From the NCBI GenBank assembly GCA_003551705.1, contig PUNJ01000053.1:1-59324 (forward strand): a stretch of DNA of 59,324 bases, given 5' to 3'. The translations under genes and the position numbers were made by a program. This document shows, piece after piece, positions 45,823-53,053 of the stretch (positions within the stretch are counted from its first letter, which is position 1; each line of letters opens with the position of its first letter). The notes beneath the pieces were generated by a model, which saw nothing but the letters and a program-made list of their open reading frames with translations, ran no database searches and was not told the DNA's origin. The DNA comes from Chloroflexota bacterium. Its GTDB lineage: Bacteria; Chloroflexota; Dehalococcoidia; UBA2247; RBG-13-53-26.

Positions 45823-47232
45823 CTACTCGCTGACAGACCATCTGTTATATCTACTCGGTTTAAAACCAAGCGATTGCGCTTCGCCTTCGGAATCGAAAGC
45901 GATCAGGTTTTCCGGCCGTATCTTGCGCGCCATATGGCTGTCGGCACTATGGTACCTCTTCGCCTCAACAGTCCCGTTATGCCATTCCGTACTGGCGATA
46001 TACCTCGGGAAGGTTTCGTGTTCACAATACACACATCGCAGGGTCAGAGGCTTGCCATTAATGATCTGGAATTCCGCTCCGATATAGCCGGGCTCATTGA
46101 GGGCTACGCACTTCGGGTTCCGGCATCGTACCCCGATATCGCGGGAGTAGTGCGGATATTCGACCTTTCTCGAGAAACTTTCCGATGGTTGGGCTGCCGG
46201 CTCAGGGATGGTACCCAGCAGCAGGCTCATCAGCGCCATACGGACCGGCACGCCGCGTGCAGCCTGTTTGAAATACAGACTGCGCGGGTCGGCATCTACC
46301 TCACGGGCCAGTTCATCTACGCGGGGCAGGGGATGCATTACCAGAGTCTGTTTGAACTCTTTTCCCTTGAGAAGCCTGCGGTCGACCACGGGGTACTTCT
46401 TCTTGCCGCCGTCCCTGTCGGTACCGCTGGCATGCCTCTCCTTTTGGGCCCTGGTCACATACAGGGCATCGACCCCACCCTCCAGCTCAACCTCCAGTCC
46501 GATATCCGGCATCATGGCTAGCTGGTGCGGGCTGCTGGGAGGGGCGTAGACGGCATCAACTGCAAAAAGCCTTTCCTCGCCTGACTGCTCCGTTATATCC
46601 AGCTTCTTGATCTGGCCCTTGTACTCCGTGGAGAGTTTCCTCGATATATGATCGGGAAGCTCCAGCCCTGGAGCAGGACGGAAGAGAATAGTAGCGCCGA
46701 ACCTCGCCAGAGCACAGGCCAGGGAATGCACGGTCCGGCCGTACTTCAAGTCGCCCCATAGCGCTATTCGCAACCCTTTGATGGTATTTCGCTCCATCTT
46801 GATGGTATATAGGTCAAGCAACGTCTGAGTGGGATGCTCGTGCCCACCATCGCCGGCATTTATGACCGGCACACCGGCATACTCAGCAACCACCTTGGCA
46901 GCACCCTCCCAGGGATGCCTGATAACAATAATATCGGCATAGCTGCCTACAACCCTGGCCATGTCGGCTACACTCTCCCCCTTGGCCAGCGACGTAGCAC
47001 CCACATCCATGGCAGTGATTACCGTGCCGCCTAGCCGGTGCATGGCCGCCTCGAAGGAGAGGCGGGTCCGTGTACTGGGCTCAAAGAAGAGACTGGCCAT
47101 GATCATTCCCTGGCAGACGTGGCGTTGGTTGGTTATGTCAGCAGACATGTCGCTAGCGAGGGAGAATACCGCCTCGATCTCCTCGTTGGAGAGATCGTCG
47201 AGACTTACAAGACTTCTGTTGGCGAGGCTCAT
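45823..47232 (-). CDS. pyrB: aspartate carbamoyltransferase with C-terminal PyrI-like zinc domain
   Basis: 469 residues against about 310 for ordinary PyrB. Residues ~1-340 are the catalytic chain: FFEPSTRTRLSFE (49-61), the HPW segment (106-108), GDGGHEHPTQTLLD (127-140) and the catalytic-chain end with MHPLPRVDE (299-307). Residues ~350-410 contain C370-x4-C375 and C400-x2-C403, the same spacing as the zinc domain of E. coli PyrI (C109, C114, C138, C141). The nucleotide-binding allosteric half of PyrI is absent. A 60-residue tail of unknown nature follows. It overlaps pyrR by four bases (ATGA). Zinc presumably stabilises the assembly; CTP/ATP control is not expected (inference). Confidence 0.94.
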   Translation of the reverse strand: MSLANRSLVSLDDLSNEEIEAVFSLASDMSADITNQRHVCQGMIMASLFFEPSTRTRLSFEAAMHRLGGTVITAMDVGATSLAKGESVADMARVVGSYADIIVIRHPWEGAAKVVAEYAGVPVINAGDGGHEHPTQTLLDLYTIKMERNTIKGLRIALWGDLKYGRTVHSLACALARFGATILFRPAPGLELPDHISRKLSTEYKGQIKKLDITEQSGEERLFAVDAVYAPPSSPHQLAMMPDIGLEVELEGGVDALYVTRAQKERHASGTDRDGGKKKYPVVDRRLLKGKEFKQTLVMHPLPRVDELAREVDADPRSLYFKQAARGVPVRMALMSLLLGTIPEPAAQPSESFSRKVEYPHYSRDIGVRCRNPKCVALNEPGYIGAEFQIINGKPLTLRCVYCEHETFPRYIASTEWHNGTVEAKRYHSADSHMARKIRPENLIAFDSEGEAQSLGFKPSRYNRWSVSE

Positions 47233-47819
47233 GACACCTCCTTCCGTGGTAGGTCTTTGTTGGCATTGCCAGTGTTCTTATAGCCATCCGGTGGCAGCAA
47301 GGCGACCTCGTCACATCCGTCAACTTCAGTGAGCCTGACGGCGACGACCTCTTTCTTCGAGGTGGGCAGGTTCTTGCCTACGAAGTCCGGCCTGATCGGA
47401 AGTTCTCTATGGCCGCGGTCTACCAGAACAGCTAGTTGAATGTACAGCGGCCTGCCGAAGTCGATAACCGCGTCCATTGCCGCGCGAATGCTGCGCCCTG
47501 TGTAGAGTACGTCATCCACCAGCAGGATCGTCCTGCCCACGATATCCGCAGGGATATTGCTCGACCGGAGCACGGGCGGCAATTGAATATAGGGCAGATC
47601 ATCCCTATATGGGCCTATCTCCAAGGCGCCCACGGGCACCTCTACCCCTTCGAAGGATCTGATGAGTTGTGAGAGACGTTGGGCTATGGTGACACCGCGC
47701 GTGTAGATCCCGACGATTATCAGGTCCTCACACCCGTGGTTTTTCTCCAAGACTTCATGAGCGATCCTTGTAAGGGCTCGGCGCATGTCCGTAGCCGACA
47801 TTATGACTTTGTCAGCCAT
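47229..47819 (-). CDS. pyrR: PyrR bifunctional attenuator protein/uracil phosphoribosyltransferase
   Basis: 196 residues, PRTase fold. In uridine-nucleotide excess PyrR binds the pyr leader and promotes termination. The PRPP loop is TILLVDDVLYTGRSIRAAMD; LVDRGHRELPIRPDFVGKN and the start MSATDMRRALTRIAHEV are typical. ATG at 47819 is chosen: an earlier in-frame start lies inside the attenuator. Its SD (AAGGGG) is the 3' arm of the terminator hairpin, giving an extra layer of control. First gene of the pyr transcript. Confidence 0.96.
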   Translation of the reverse strand: MADKVIMSATDMRRALTRIAHEVLEKNHGCEDLIIVGIYTRGVTIAQRLSQLIRSFEGVEVPVGALEIGPYRDDLPYIQLPPVLRSSNIPADIVGRTILLVDDVLYTGRSIRAAMDAVIDFGRPLYIQLAVLVDRGHRELPIRPDFVGKNLPTSKKEVVAVRLTEVDGCDEVALLPPDGYKNTGNANKDLPRKEVS

Positions 47820-47821
47820 AC

Positions 47822-47850
47822 AAAAAACCCCTTGCCCGGCTGGCAAGGGA
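47822..47850 (-). terminator. pyr attenuator terminator
   Basis: On the minus strand CCCTTGCC (47842-47849) pairs with GGCAAGGG (47829-47836) around a 5-base loop, followed by six T (47822-47827). The T tract ends 2 bases before the pyrR ATG. The same 5' arm (47838-47850) is also part of the alternative antiterminator. Confidence 0.93.
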
Positions 47851-47896
47851 CTTTCGTACTAGAGGTTTGCTCGCTTCAGGCGATATTCCCGCCTCT

Positions 47897-47927
47897 TCCC
47901 TTGCCAGCCTCACTGGACTGACTTAAA
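47897..47927 (-). promoter_or_regulatory. PyrR-binding leader RNA element (anti-antiterminator)
   Basis: Minus-strand RNA contains the classical PyrR-binding pattern: TTTAA, then CAGTCCAGTGAGGCTGGCAA. Its 3' half GGCTGGCAAGGGA (47897-47909) is exactly complementary over 13 bases to 47838-47850, forming the antiterminator when PyrR is not bound. This gives the standard three-structure attenuator. Confidence 0.9.
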
Positions 47928-47943
47928 GGTACGATCTTGACCA

Positions 47944-47973
47944 ATTATATAACTTGTTTCCGGGAGAATACAA
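47944..47973 (-). promoter_or_regulatory. promoter of the pyr operon
   Basis: Minus-strand TTGTAT (47968-47973) and perfect TATAAT (47944-47949) with an 18-bp spacer. Transcription should start near 47937, ten bases before the PyrR-binding element. Confidence 0.65.
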
Positions 47974-48116
47974 GCTGCTTTTCGGTGCAATTCTGACTAT
48001 GAAGTTTTCCTTGGCCGGCTACCCTAGGCAGCAAAGCCCGCCTGGACAAGTTAATGTATAATTGGTGCTGGCCATCCGTCCAACAGCTTGGTAAAGAAGC
48101 AGCAGGAGGAAGACAC

Positions 48117-48707
48117 ATGTTCCGCAAAGGAAACATCCAAATCGCCGTCCGAAAAACCGAACACGCACCGGGAGACACGATATCCGGTAACCTCATCCTG
48201 ACCTTGGACAAGGCGATCGAGGCAAGAAATCTCAGCATATCTCTTATCGGGGAAAGGACCAGAAGGCAGAAAGCCCAGCGTGGCGGGACGACTGTCACGT
48301 CTACCGGTCGCCGGCATACGCTACGCATCTACGATTTCCGGCAGGAACTGGATGGGGAAAAGGAATACAACGTGACAAATGAGTACCAATTTGAACTGAA
48401 GGTGCCGGACGATATTCCGGGCGTGGCCTCCTTCAAGTCGGCGACGGGAGGCATGCTACTATCTTGTATCAGCCAACCTGGCCATGCTGGTATAATAGGA
48501 ACCAGTCATGACTGTCCCTGGGAATTGAATAACAGAAGGAGAAACCACAATGTTCGGCAAAGGGAAAATCGAGATTGCGCTGCAGAGGTCCAGCTTCGCA
48601 CCGGGCGACACCATCTCCGGGAATGTCATCCTGAAGATGAAGAAGCCGGTCACCGCAAGAAACCTGAGCATATCCCTGATTGGGGAGCACAAAACAAGGC
48701 GGGTTAG
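48117..48707 (+). pseudogene. truncated arrestin-like protein (first of a tandem pair)
   Basis: ATG at 48117 behind SD AGGAGGA. Residues 1-114 are clearly homologous to the next gene (shared TISGN, ARNLSISLIGE, RIYDF and ELDGEKEY), but after GGML (about 48458) the homology stops: the last ~48 residues of the intact copy, including the final beta-strand segment, are missing. The frame then reads through the second gene's promoter and 158 bases of that gene in another frame. Interpretation: an old tandem duplicate whose 3' end was deleted. A shortened functional protein is possible but less likely. Confidence 0.65.
48488..48496 (+). promoter_or_regulatory. extended -10 promoter of the arrestin-like gene
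   Basis: TGG followed by TATAAT (48491-48496) gives an extended -10; a TTGTAT lies upstream at a non-ideal 21 bp. The predicted start near 48503 leaves the SD AGAAGGAG before the ATG at 48550. Confidence 0.45.
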
Positions 48708-49038
48708 TGGGGGCATGATGGGCAACCGCAACCACAGGTCCACTTCCACACATACCATGCGCATCTACGATTTCAAGCACGAACTCGATGGGGAGAAGGA
48801 ATACAGCGAGGGACGCGAATACGCCTTCGAGATAAAGGTGCCGGAAGATATTCTGAGTGCTAAACCGGGCATGCCGCAAGCGGGAGGCATGCTGGGACAG
48901 GGTCTGAAGATTGCCCAGTCGGCAGCAGCCATGACTGGTGCGATTCCATTTCAGCAGACCAGATGGTACCTGCTGGCCAAGCTGGATATTCCCAGAGGAC
49001 TCGACGTCAGAAAGAGGGCCGATGTAATCATCGGATAG
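48550..49038 (+). CDS. arrestin-like (Spo0M-type) beta-sandwich protein
   Basis: 162 residues. A beta-rich protein that resembles the N-terminal arrestin/Spo0M domain: IEIALQRSSFAPGDTISGNV, RNLSISLIGE, and ELDGEKEY, ending LLAKLDIPRGLDVRKRADVII. In eukaryotes this fold recruits cargo to membranes; the bacterial Spo0M group is linked to cell-shape or sporulation control, but no function can be assigned here. The insert between residues ~105 and 135 is Gly/Ala/Met-rich. SD AGAAGGAG. Downstream copy of the tandem pair. Confidence 0.75.
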   Translation: MFGKGKIEIALQRSSFAPGDTISGNVILKMKKPVTARNLSISLIGEHKTRRVSGGMMGNRNHRSTSTHTMRIYDFKHELDGEKEYSEGREYAFEIKVPEDILSAKPGMPQAGGMLGQGLKIAQSAAAMTGAIPFQQTRWYLLAKLDIPRGLDVRKRADVIIG

Positions 49039-49184
49039 ACCGGACTACTGGGTTTTAAGACTAACCTCACCTTTGCGACTGGCTAGGTTTGGGCAGCTCT
49101 GCGGTTATGTTGAACCTTCTTCATCCAAGATTCTGCCAACAAGGGAACGAAAGATGCCGCGTTCGCACCTGTGCAGAAGGATGA

Positions 49185-49190
49185 TAATAT
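49185..49190 (+). promoter_or_regulatory. possible -10 element before the mutM-like gene
   Basis: TGA followed by TAATAT (49185-49190) forms an extended -10 pattern about 52 bases before the ATG at 49242. No clear -35. Low confidence. Confidence 0.3.
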
Positions 49191-49241
49191 GGAAGAAAAA
49201 GGTCCAGGTTCCAATAGTACCAACCCGGAAGGACGGAATTC

Positions 49242-50033
49242 ATGCCGGAATTGCCAGATGTCGTGGTTTTTCGAAAATACGTAGATGAGAAGGCATTACA
49301 CCGGCCCATTGAAGAGGTGCAGCTATTCGCCGAAGAAATCCTGGATGGCATCTCCCCGGCGCATTTGCAGTCCAAGACAGAAGGCCATAGATTCGAGTCC
49401 ACCGCCCGGCACGGCAAATATCTATTTGTGAACCTCGATGGCAGTGGCTGGATAGTTTTTCACTTCGGGATGACTGGATACTTCCAGTATTTCAAAGATG
49501 GCGAACAAGGCCTGAAGCACACTCGCGCCCTTTTCAGCTTTAACAATGGTCATCACCTGGCTTTTGTCCTTCAAAGGAAATTCGGCAGCATCGCATTTAC
49601 AGAGCATGTAGAGGACTTCGTAAGAGAGCGGCGGCTGGGCCCTGATGCGCTCGACAAGAGCTTGGACCTTGAAGTTTTCAAGGTCATAATCAAAAGAACA
49701 AGGGGCAATATCAAATCGGTATTGATGGACCAGCGGCGCATAGCGGGGATTGGTAACGTATACTCGGACGAAATACTTTATCAGTCGAAGATATTGCCTA
49801 AAGCAGAGGTGGGCCAGCTTGGTGATCGGGACTTGGAGAGAGTTTTCCGGGCGATGAAGGAAGTGCTCAATACAGCCATAGATAGCCAGGCCGATCCGGG
49901 GAAAATGCCCGAGCACTACCTGCTTCCCCATCGCAAGAAGGGCGGCAGGTGCCCGGTTTGTGGAGGTGACTTACGCAGCGACAAGATTTCGGGGCGCACC
50001 TATTATTACTGCCCCAATTGCCAGTTTGGCTAA
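49242..50033 (+). CDS. mutM: Fpg/Nei family DNA glycosylase
   Basis: 263 residues. Removes oxidised bases such as 8-oxoguanine and cleaves the abasic site. Start MPELPDV has the catalytic Pro2 and Glu3, with Asp instead of the usual Glu at residue 6. Lys in TARHGKYLF corresponds to the conserved Lys of the active site. The helix-two-turn-helix has GIGNVYSDEIL, and the zinc finger is complete (C237, C240, C257, C260). SD-like GGAAGGA precedes the ATG. Fpg rather than Nei is favoured by PELP and the GIGN motif, but the substrate range is not certain. Confidence 0.93.
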   Translation: MPELPDVVVFRKYVDEKALHRPIEEVQLFAEEILDGISPAHLQSKTEGHRFESTARHGKYLFVNLDGSGWIVFHFGMTGYFQYFKDGEQGLKHTRALFSFNNGHHLAFVLQRKFGSIAFTEHVEDFVRERRLGPDALDKSLDLEVFKVIIKRTRGNIKSVLMDQRRIAGIGNVYSDEILYQSKILPKAEVGQLGDRDLERVFRAMKEVLNTAIDSQADPGKMPEHYLLPHRKKGGRCPVCGGDLRSDKISGRTYYYCPNCQFG

Positions 50034-50067
50034 GTGTCGATAGCCATTCGACCAACTAAGATCCAAC

Positions 50068-50097
50068 TTGTCTTCAGACACGAATTTGCGATACAAT
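50068..50097 (+). promoter_or_regulatory. promoter of tRNA-Lys
   Basis: TTGTCT (50068-50073) and TACAAT (50092-50097) are 18 bp apart, placing the start about 12 bases before the mature tRNA. Confidence 0.55.
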
Positions 50098-50115
50098 GAT
50101 AGGGCTTTCATAATT

Positions 50116-50191
50116 GGGGCGCTAGCTCAACTGGCAGAGCAGCTGACTCTTAATCAGCCGGTTAGAGGTTCGAGTCCTCTGCGCCTCACCA
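50116..50191 (+). tRNA. tRNA-Lys (anticodon CTT)
   Basis: Cloverleaf with acceptor GGGGCGC (50116-50122) against GCGCCTC (50181-50187, one G-U), D stem GCTC/GAGC, anticodon stem GCTGA/TCAGC with loop CTCTTAA (anticodon CTT, codon AAG), and T arm AGAGG-TTCGAGT-CCTCT. Discriminator A, CCA encoded at 50189-50191. Confidence 0.96.
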
Positions 50192-50289
50192 TCAAAGTCC
50201 ATCCACTCTCCTGCTTCTCCTGCTGGTGTGGCTTTCGTGCTTTACGCCTGCGTGTTGCGCGGGTTTGTGATCAGATTGGAGGTTTGAGT

Positions 50290-50352
50290 ATGATTGAAAA
50301 ACGCCACATATGCCATACTCAGGCCCTCATCACGACTGAGCGTGAACCATGA
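50290..50352 (+). CDS. candidate 20-residue leader peptide upstream of the lipoprotein
   Basis: ATG at 50290 with the SD TTGGAGG 8 nt upstream (MIEKRHICHTQALITTEREP). Its stop TGA (50350-50352) overlaps the lipoprotein ATG at 50349 as ATGA. The main gene has no obvious SD of its own, so translation may depend on coupling. Unassigned. Confidence 0.4.
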   Translation: MIEKRHICHTQALITTEREP

Positions 50353-51518
50353 GAACACTTTCCAAGATCATGCTGCTTCTGGCCCTTCTCGGGCTCATCC
50401 TGGTTCTATCAGGCTGCTCGCCGGAAGGAGAACTGTCCGAGGAAGACCCACCCATCACTTCCGAACCTACCCTGCTGCCGGCGCTGGTCGGTGCCAATTA
50501 CTATCCTTGGTACGACTACGAACGCTGGGAGACGGAAGGATACACCAACTCCCCCTGGTTGGGTAAGTACGACAGCAGCAGTCCCAACGTCATCGACCAG
50601 CATATCCTCTGGGCAGCGGAAGCCGGGATAGATTTCTTCTCCATGGAATGGTGCGGCGAGCCGGGTTCTCCCACCGACCAGGTATTCCGCCAGATGATCA
50701 ACAGCACACACAGTGACAAAATCAAGTTCGCCATCTTCTACGATAGCGCCATCAACCTCGACCCCGGTTGGGAGTATGACGACCGCCCAGACTTCGATCA
50801 CATGTTTGATCACAGGACCAAGGGACAGAAGCTCATAGACGACGTGGCTTACATCGCCGGCGAATACTTCAACCACCCGCAATACCTGAGGATTGACGGC
50901 AGGCCTGTGGTCATCTTCTACCCCGTCGGGGGATGGCGGAATGCGGATCCCTGGCTCGACAGGCTGCAAGACGAAATGGGATCACTGGGACACGACATCT
51001 ACGCGATCGCTGACCTCATGGGCTGGGACAAGGACGATGTCGCTGACTACCCATGGGAAGACTGGAGCAGGCACTTCGATGCCATTACCGGCGGCCTCAT
51101 GCACTGCCAGGCGGTCTTCGATGACCCTGAAAGGGACGACTTCATGGTGGAACTGGAGAGACGGATCAAAGAGTATCACCATGAAGCACTGGACCGCGGC
51201 ATGGGCTTCATCCCTCCCATAATGGTCGCGTTTGACAACAGGGACCCCAACCTCACAGTAATACCCAGGGATGATGGGGCCACCATGCGCCGGTCATGGG
51301 AGATCGCCACCCAAACCCTGGACGATACAGCAATAGCGATGTTCATGACCTTCAATGAATGGCACGAGGGGACTGAGATCGAGCCTTCAAACGAATACGG
51401 TGCATTCTACCTGGACCTGCTCAGGGAGCTACGAGCAAGCAGCCCAAATGAAGGGGCAACCCGGTGTAACTTTTCCCTCGGGCCGGATTCTCCAGAAGTC
51501 GTTTCTTTTGCTTTCTGA
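50349..51518 (+). CDS. lipoprotein with GH99/WbsX-like glycoside hydrolase domain
   Basis: 389 residues. A signal peptide with hydrophobic stretch LLLALLGLILVLSGC ends in a lipobox (LSGC, Cys at 23), then an acidic linker. The catalytic-type (beta/alpha) barrel starts at GANYYPWYDYERW and includes IDFFSMEWCG, YLRIDGRPVVIFYPVGG, and FNEWHEGTEIEPS, resembling GH99 and the WbsX-associated GH99-like domain (endo-alpha-mannanase type). The acidic residues in EWHEGTE are candidate active-site residues. Predicted to be anchored on the outer face of the cytoplasmic membrane, acting on mannose-like polysaccharides. Substrate uncertain. Confidence 0.78.
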   Translation: MRTLSKIMLLLALLGLILVLSGCSPEGELSEEDPPITSEPTLLPALVGANYYPWYDYERWETEGYTNSPWLGKYDSSSPNVIDQHILWAAEAGIDFFSMEWCGEPGSPTDQVFRQMINSTHSDKIKFAIFYDSAINLDPGWEYDDRPDFDHMFDHRTKGQKLIDDVAYIAGEYFNHPQYLRIDGRPVVIFYPVGGWRNADPWLDRLQDEMGSLGHDIYAIADLMGWDKDDVADYPWEDWSRHFDAITGGLMHCQAVFDDPERDDFMVELERRIKEYHHEALDRGMGFIPPIMVAFDNRDPNLTVIPRDDGATMRRSWEIATQTLDDTAIAMFMTFNEWHEGTEIEPSNEYGAFYLDLLRELRASSPNEGATRCNFSLGPDSPEVVSFAF

Positions 51519-51528
51519 CATCAAAACA

Positions 51529-51550
51529 TGGTATAGAGAAGTCTATACCA
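51529..51550 (+). repeat. perfect 9-bp inverted repeat between two genes
   Basis: TGGTATAGA (51529-51537), GAAG loop, TCTATACCA (51542-51550). Lies 11 bases after the lipoprotein stop and 46 before the next gene. No T tract follows in either direction, so it is more like an operator or an RNA-stabilising hairpin than a terminator. Confidence 0.5.
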
Positions 51551-51596
51551 CACTCAACATCAACCGGTACCAGCTTCGACCCAAGGAGGGAGGATT

Positions 51597-52814
51597 TTGA
51601 GAACGAGACCAAGTAGGACAACGCCGATGCGAACAAGGCTGACCCATCTGCTAAATATCCAGTATCCCATTATTCAGGCCCCCATGGGACCCATTTCGAT
51701 CCCTCCACTCGTGGCCGCCGTTTCAAATGCCGGCGGACTGGGTATTCTGGCGGCTGGCCATTTCACTCCCGTAGAGGTCCGAGAGGATATCCGGCAGGTC
51801 CGTGCCCTCACCTCAAGGCCGTTCGGCGTCGCCCTTACCGCAGGCATACCTGGGTACGAGAAGCTGGCAGAGGTAATGATCGAGGAGAAGGTCCCCTTGA
51901 TAGTGCACGGTAGGGGAAACCCACGCTGGCTAATCGAGTCTTCAAGAGGCCAGGGCGTCCTGATTATGGCCCAAATCGGAGCTTTGAAGCATGCGCTGCG
52001 TGCTGAGGAGGATGGTGTTGATATTGTATGTGTGGCCGGGCACGAGGCAGGCGGCCATGTCAGTCCCGTCAGCACCCTCGTTTTGACTCCCCTGGTGGCC
52101 GGCAAGGTCAAGATACCGGTGGTGGCCGCTGGCGGCTTCTGTGACGGTAGAGGCCTGGTAGCCGCTCTAGCTTTCGGTGCCGAGGGCATCGCTCTGGGGA
52201 CCCGCTTCGCTGCCAGCCGGGAGAGTGGCATGCCGGACAGCGTCAAGCGTCGTTATGTGGAGGCAAGCGAGTCTGACACCCTGGTTACCAGTTCCATCAC
52301 CGGAAAAGGTCTCCGGGTTATCAGGAATGCATATATCAACAAGCTGGAGTCCAACAACAAGGGCTCGTCCGGCTGGCTCCAAAGAGTATCCAGCACCCTG
52401 GAAATGCGGCGCCAGCTTGACATCTCATGGTGGCGTTTCATCGCCGGTGGCTGGAGAATGAAGAAGGACTATGAAGCATCAGTATCCGAACTCGGGCAAC
52501 TGGCGACCGGTGCCTTGATCATTGACAAGGCCGCTAAGCACGGCGATACCGTCAACGGCGCCATGATCGCCGGGCAGGTCTGCGCCAGGATTGAGGATAT
52601 TCCACCAGCCGGAGAGATCGTCCGCCAAATAGCGTCGCAGGCACAGAGCCTTATGGGCCTGCTGGATAACAGGCTGCGGGCTCAGCCAGCCGACGAAGTA
52701 GCGCAGCAAGTGCCATCAGAAGGCAAAGTGGAGGTTAAGAAGAGACGCTACAGGCCGCGCAGGAGGTCTCCTCGTGGCAAGCAGCAGGACAGGCCGCAGC
52801 ATAGCAATCCCTGA
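51597..52814 (+). CDS. nitronate monooxygenase/2-nitropropane dioxygenase family protein
   Basis: 405 residues, FMN-dependent TIM barrel. Seen: IQYPIIQAPMGPISIPPLV, FNAGGLGIL-type segment SNAGGLGILAAG, GHEAGGHVSP, VVAAGGFCDGRGLVAAL and GAEGIALGTRFAAS (phosphate-binding loop). Family members also include enoyl-ACP reductase FabK and 2-nitropropane oxidases; the exact reaction is open. TTG at 51597 is chosen because AAGGAGGGAGGA lies just upstream; an ATG ten codons later is possible. Odd: residues ~380-405 form an Arg/Lys-rich tail (KKRRYRPRRRSPRGK) not typical of the family. Confidence 0.85.
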   Translation: MRTRPSRTTPMRTRLTHLLNIQYPIIQAPMGPISIPPLVAAVSNAGGLGILAAGHFTPVEVREDIRQVRALTSRPFGVALTAGIPGYEKLAEVMIEEKVPLIVHGRGNPRWLIESSRGQGVLIMAQIGALKHALRAEEDGVDIVCVAGHEAGGHVSPVSTLVLTPLVAGKVKIPVVAAGGFCDGRGLVAALAFGAEGIALGTRFAASRESGMPDSVKRRYVEASESDTLVTSSITGKGLRVIRNAYINKLESNNKGSSGWLQRVSSTLEMRRQLDISWWRFIAGGWRMKKDYEASVSELGQLATGALIIDKAAKHGDTVNGAMIAGQVCARIEDIPPAGEIVRQIASQAQSLMGLLDNRLRAQPADEVAQQVPSEGKVEVKKRRYRPRRRSPRGKQQDRPQHSNP

Positions 52815-53053
52815 CTATCACATGCCGTGATTGCCGGGATAATGGACGGCCTGGCAGAGTTCTTCCGCGGCACTCGACGCTTGAAGACGCATGGTCCTGC
52901 ATGCCTGCTTCCGGTTCGGTGGAGGATGGCCTCCACCTGTTCCTGGAACGTATGCGAACTGCGAAGGTTTCGAGGCACTGGCTCTTCATCTATCTTCCTG
53001 GCCATTGTACGTCCTCCAAAGATGCCGTTTGGGTATGATCAGGATAAAGAACC

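Noticed and set aside
51529-51550. Terminator after the lipoprotein gene
   Set aside because: Perfect hairpin but no T tract on either side.
52748-53005. Minus-strand frame of 85 codons before the C_GCAxxG gene
   Set aside because: No SD or recognisable family; overlaps the 3' end of the nitronate monooxygenase gene. Left unannotated.
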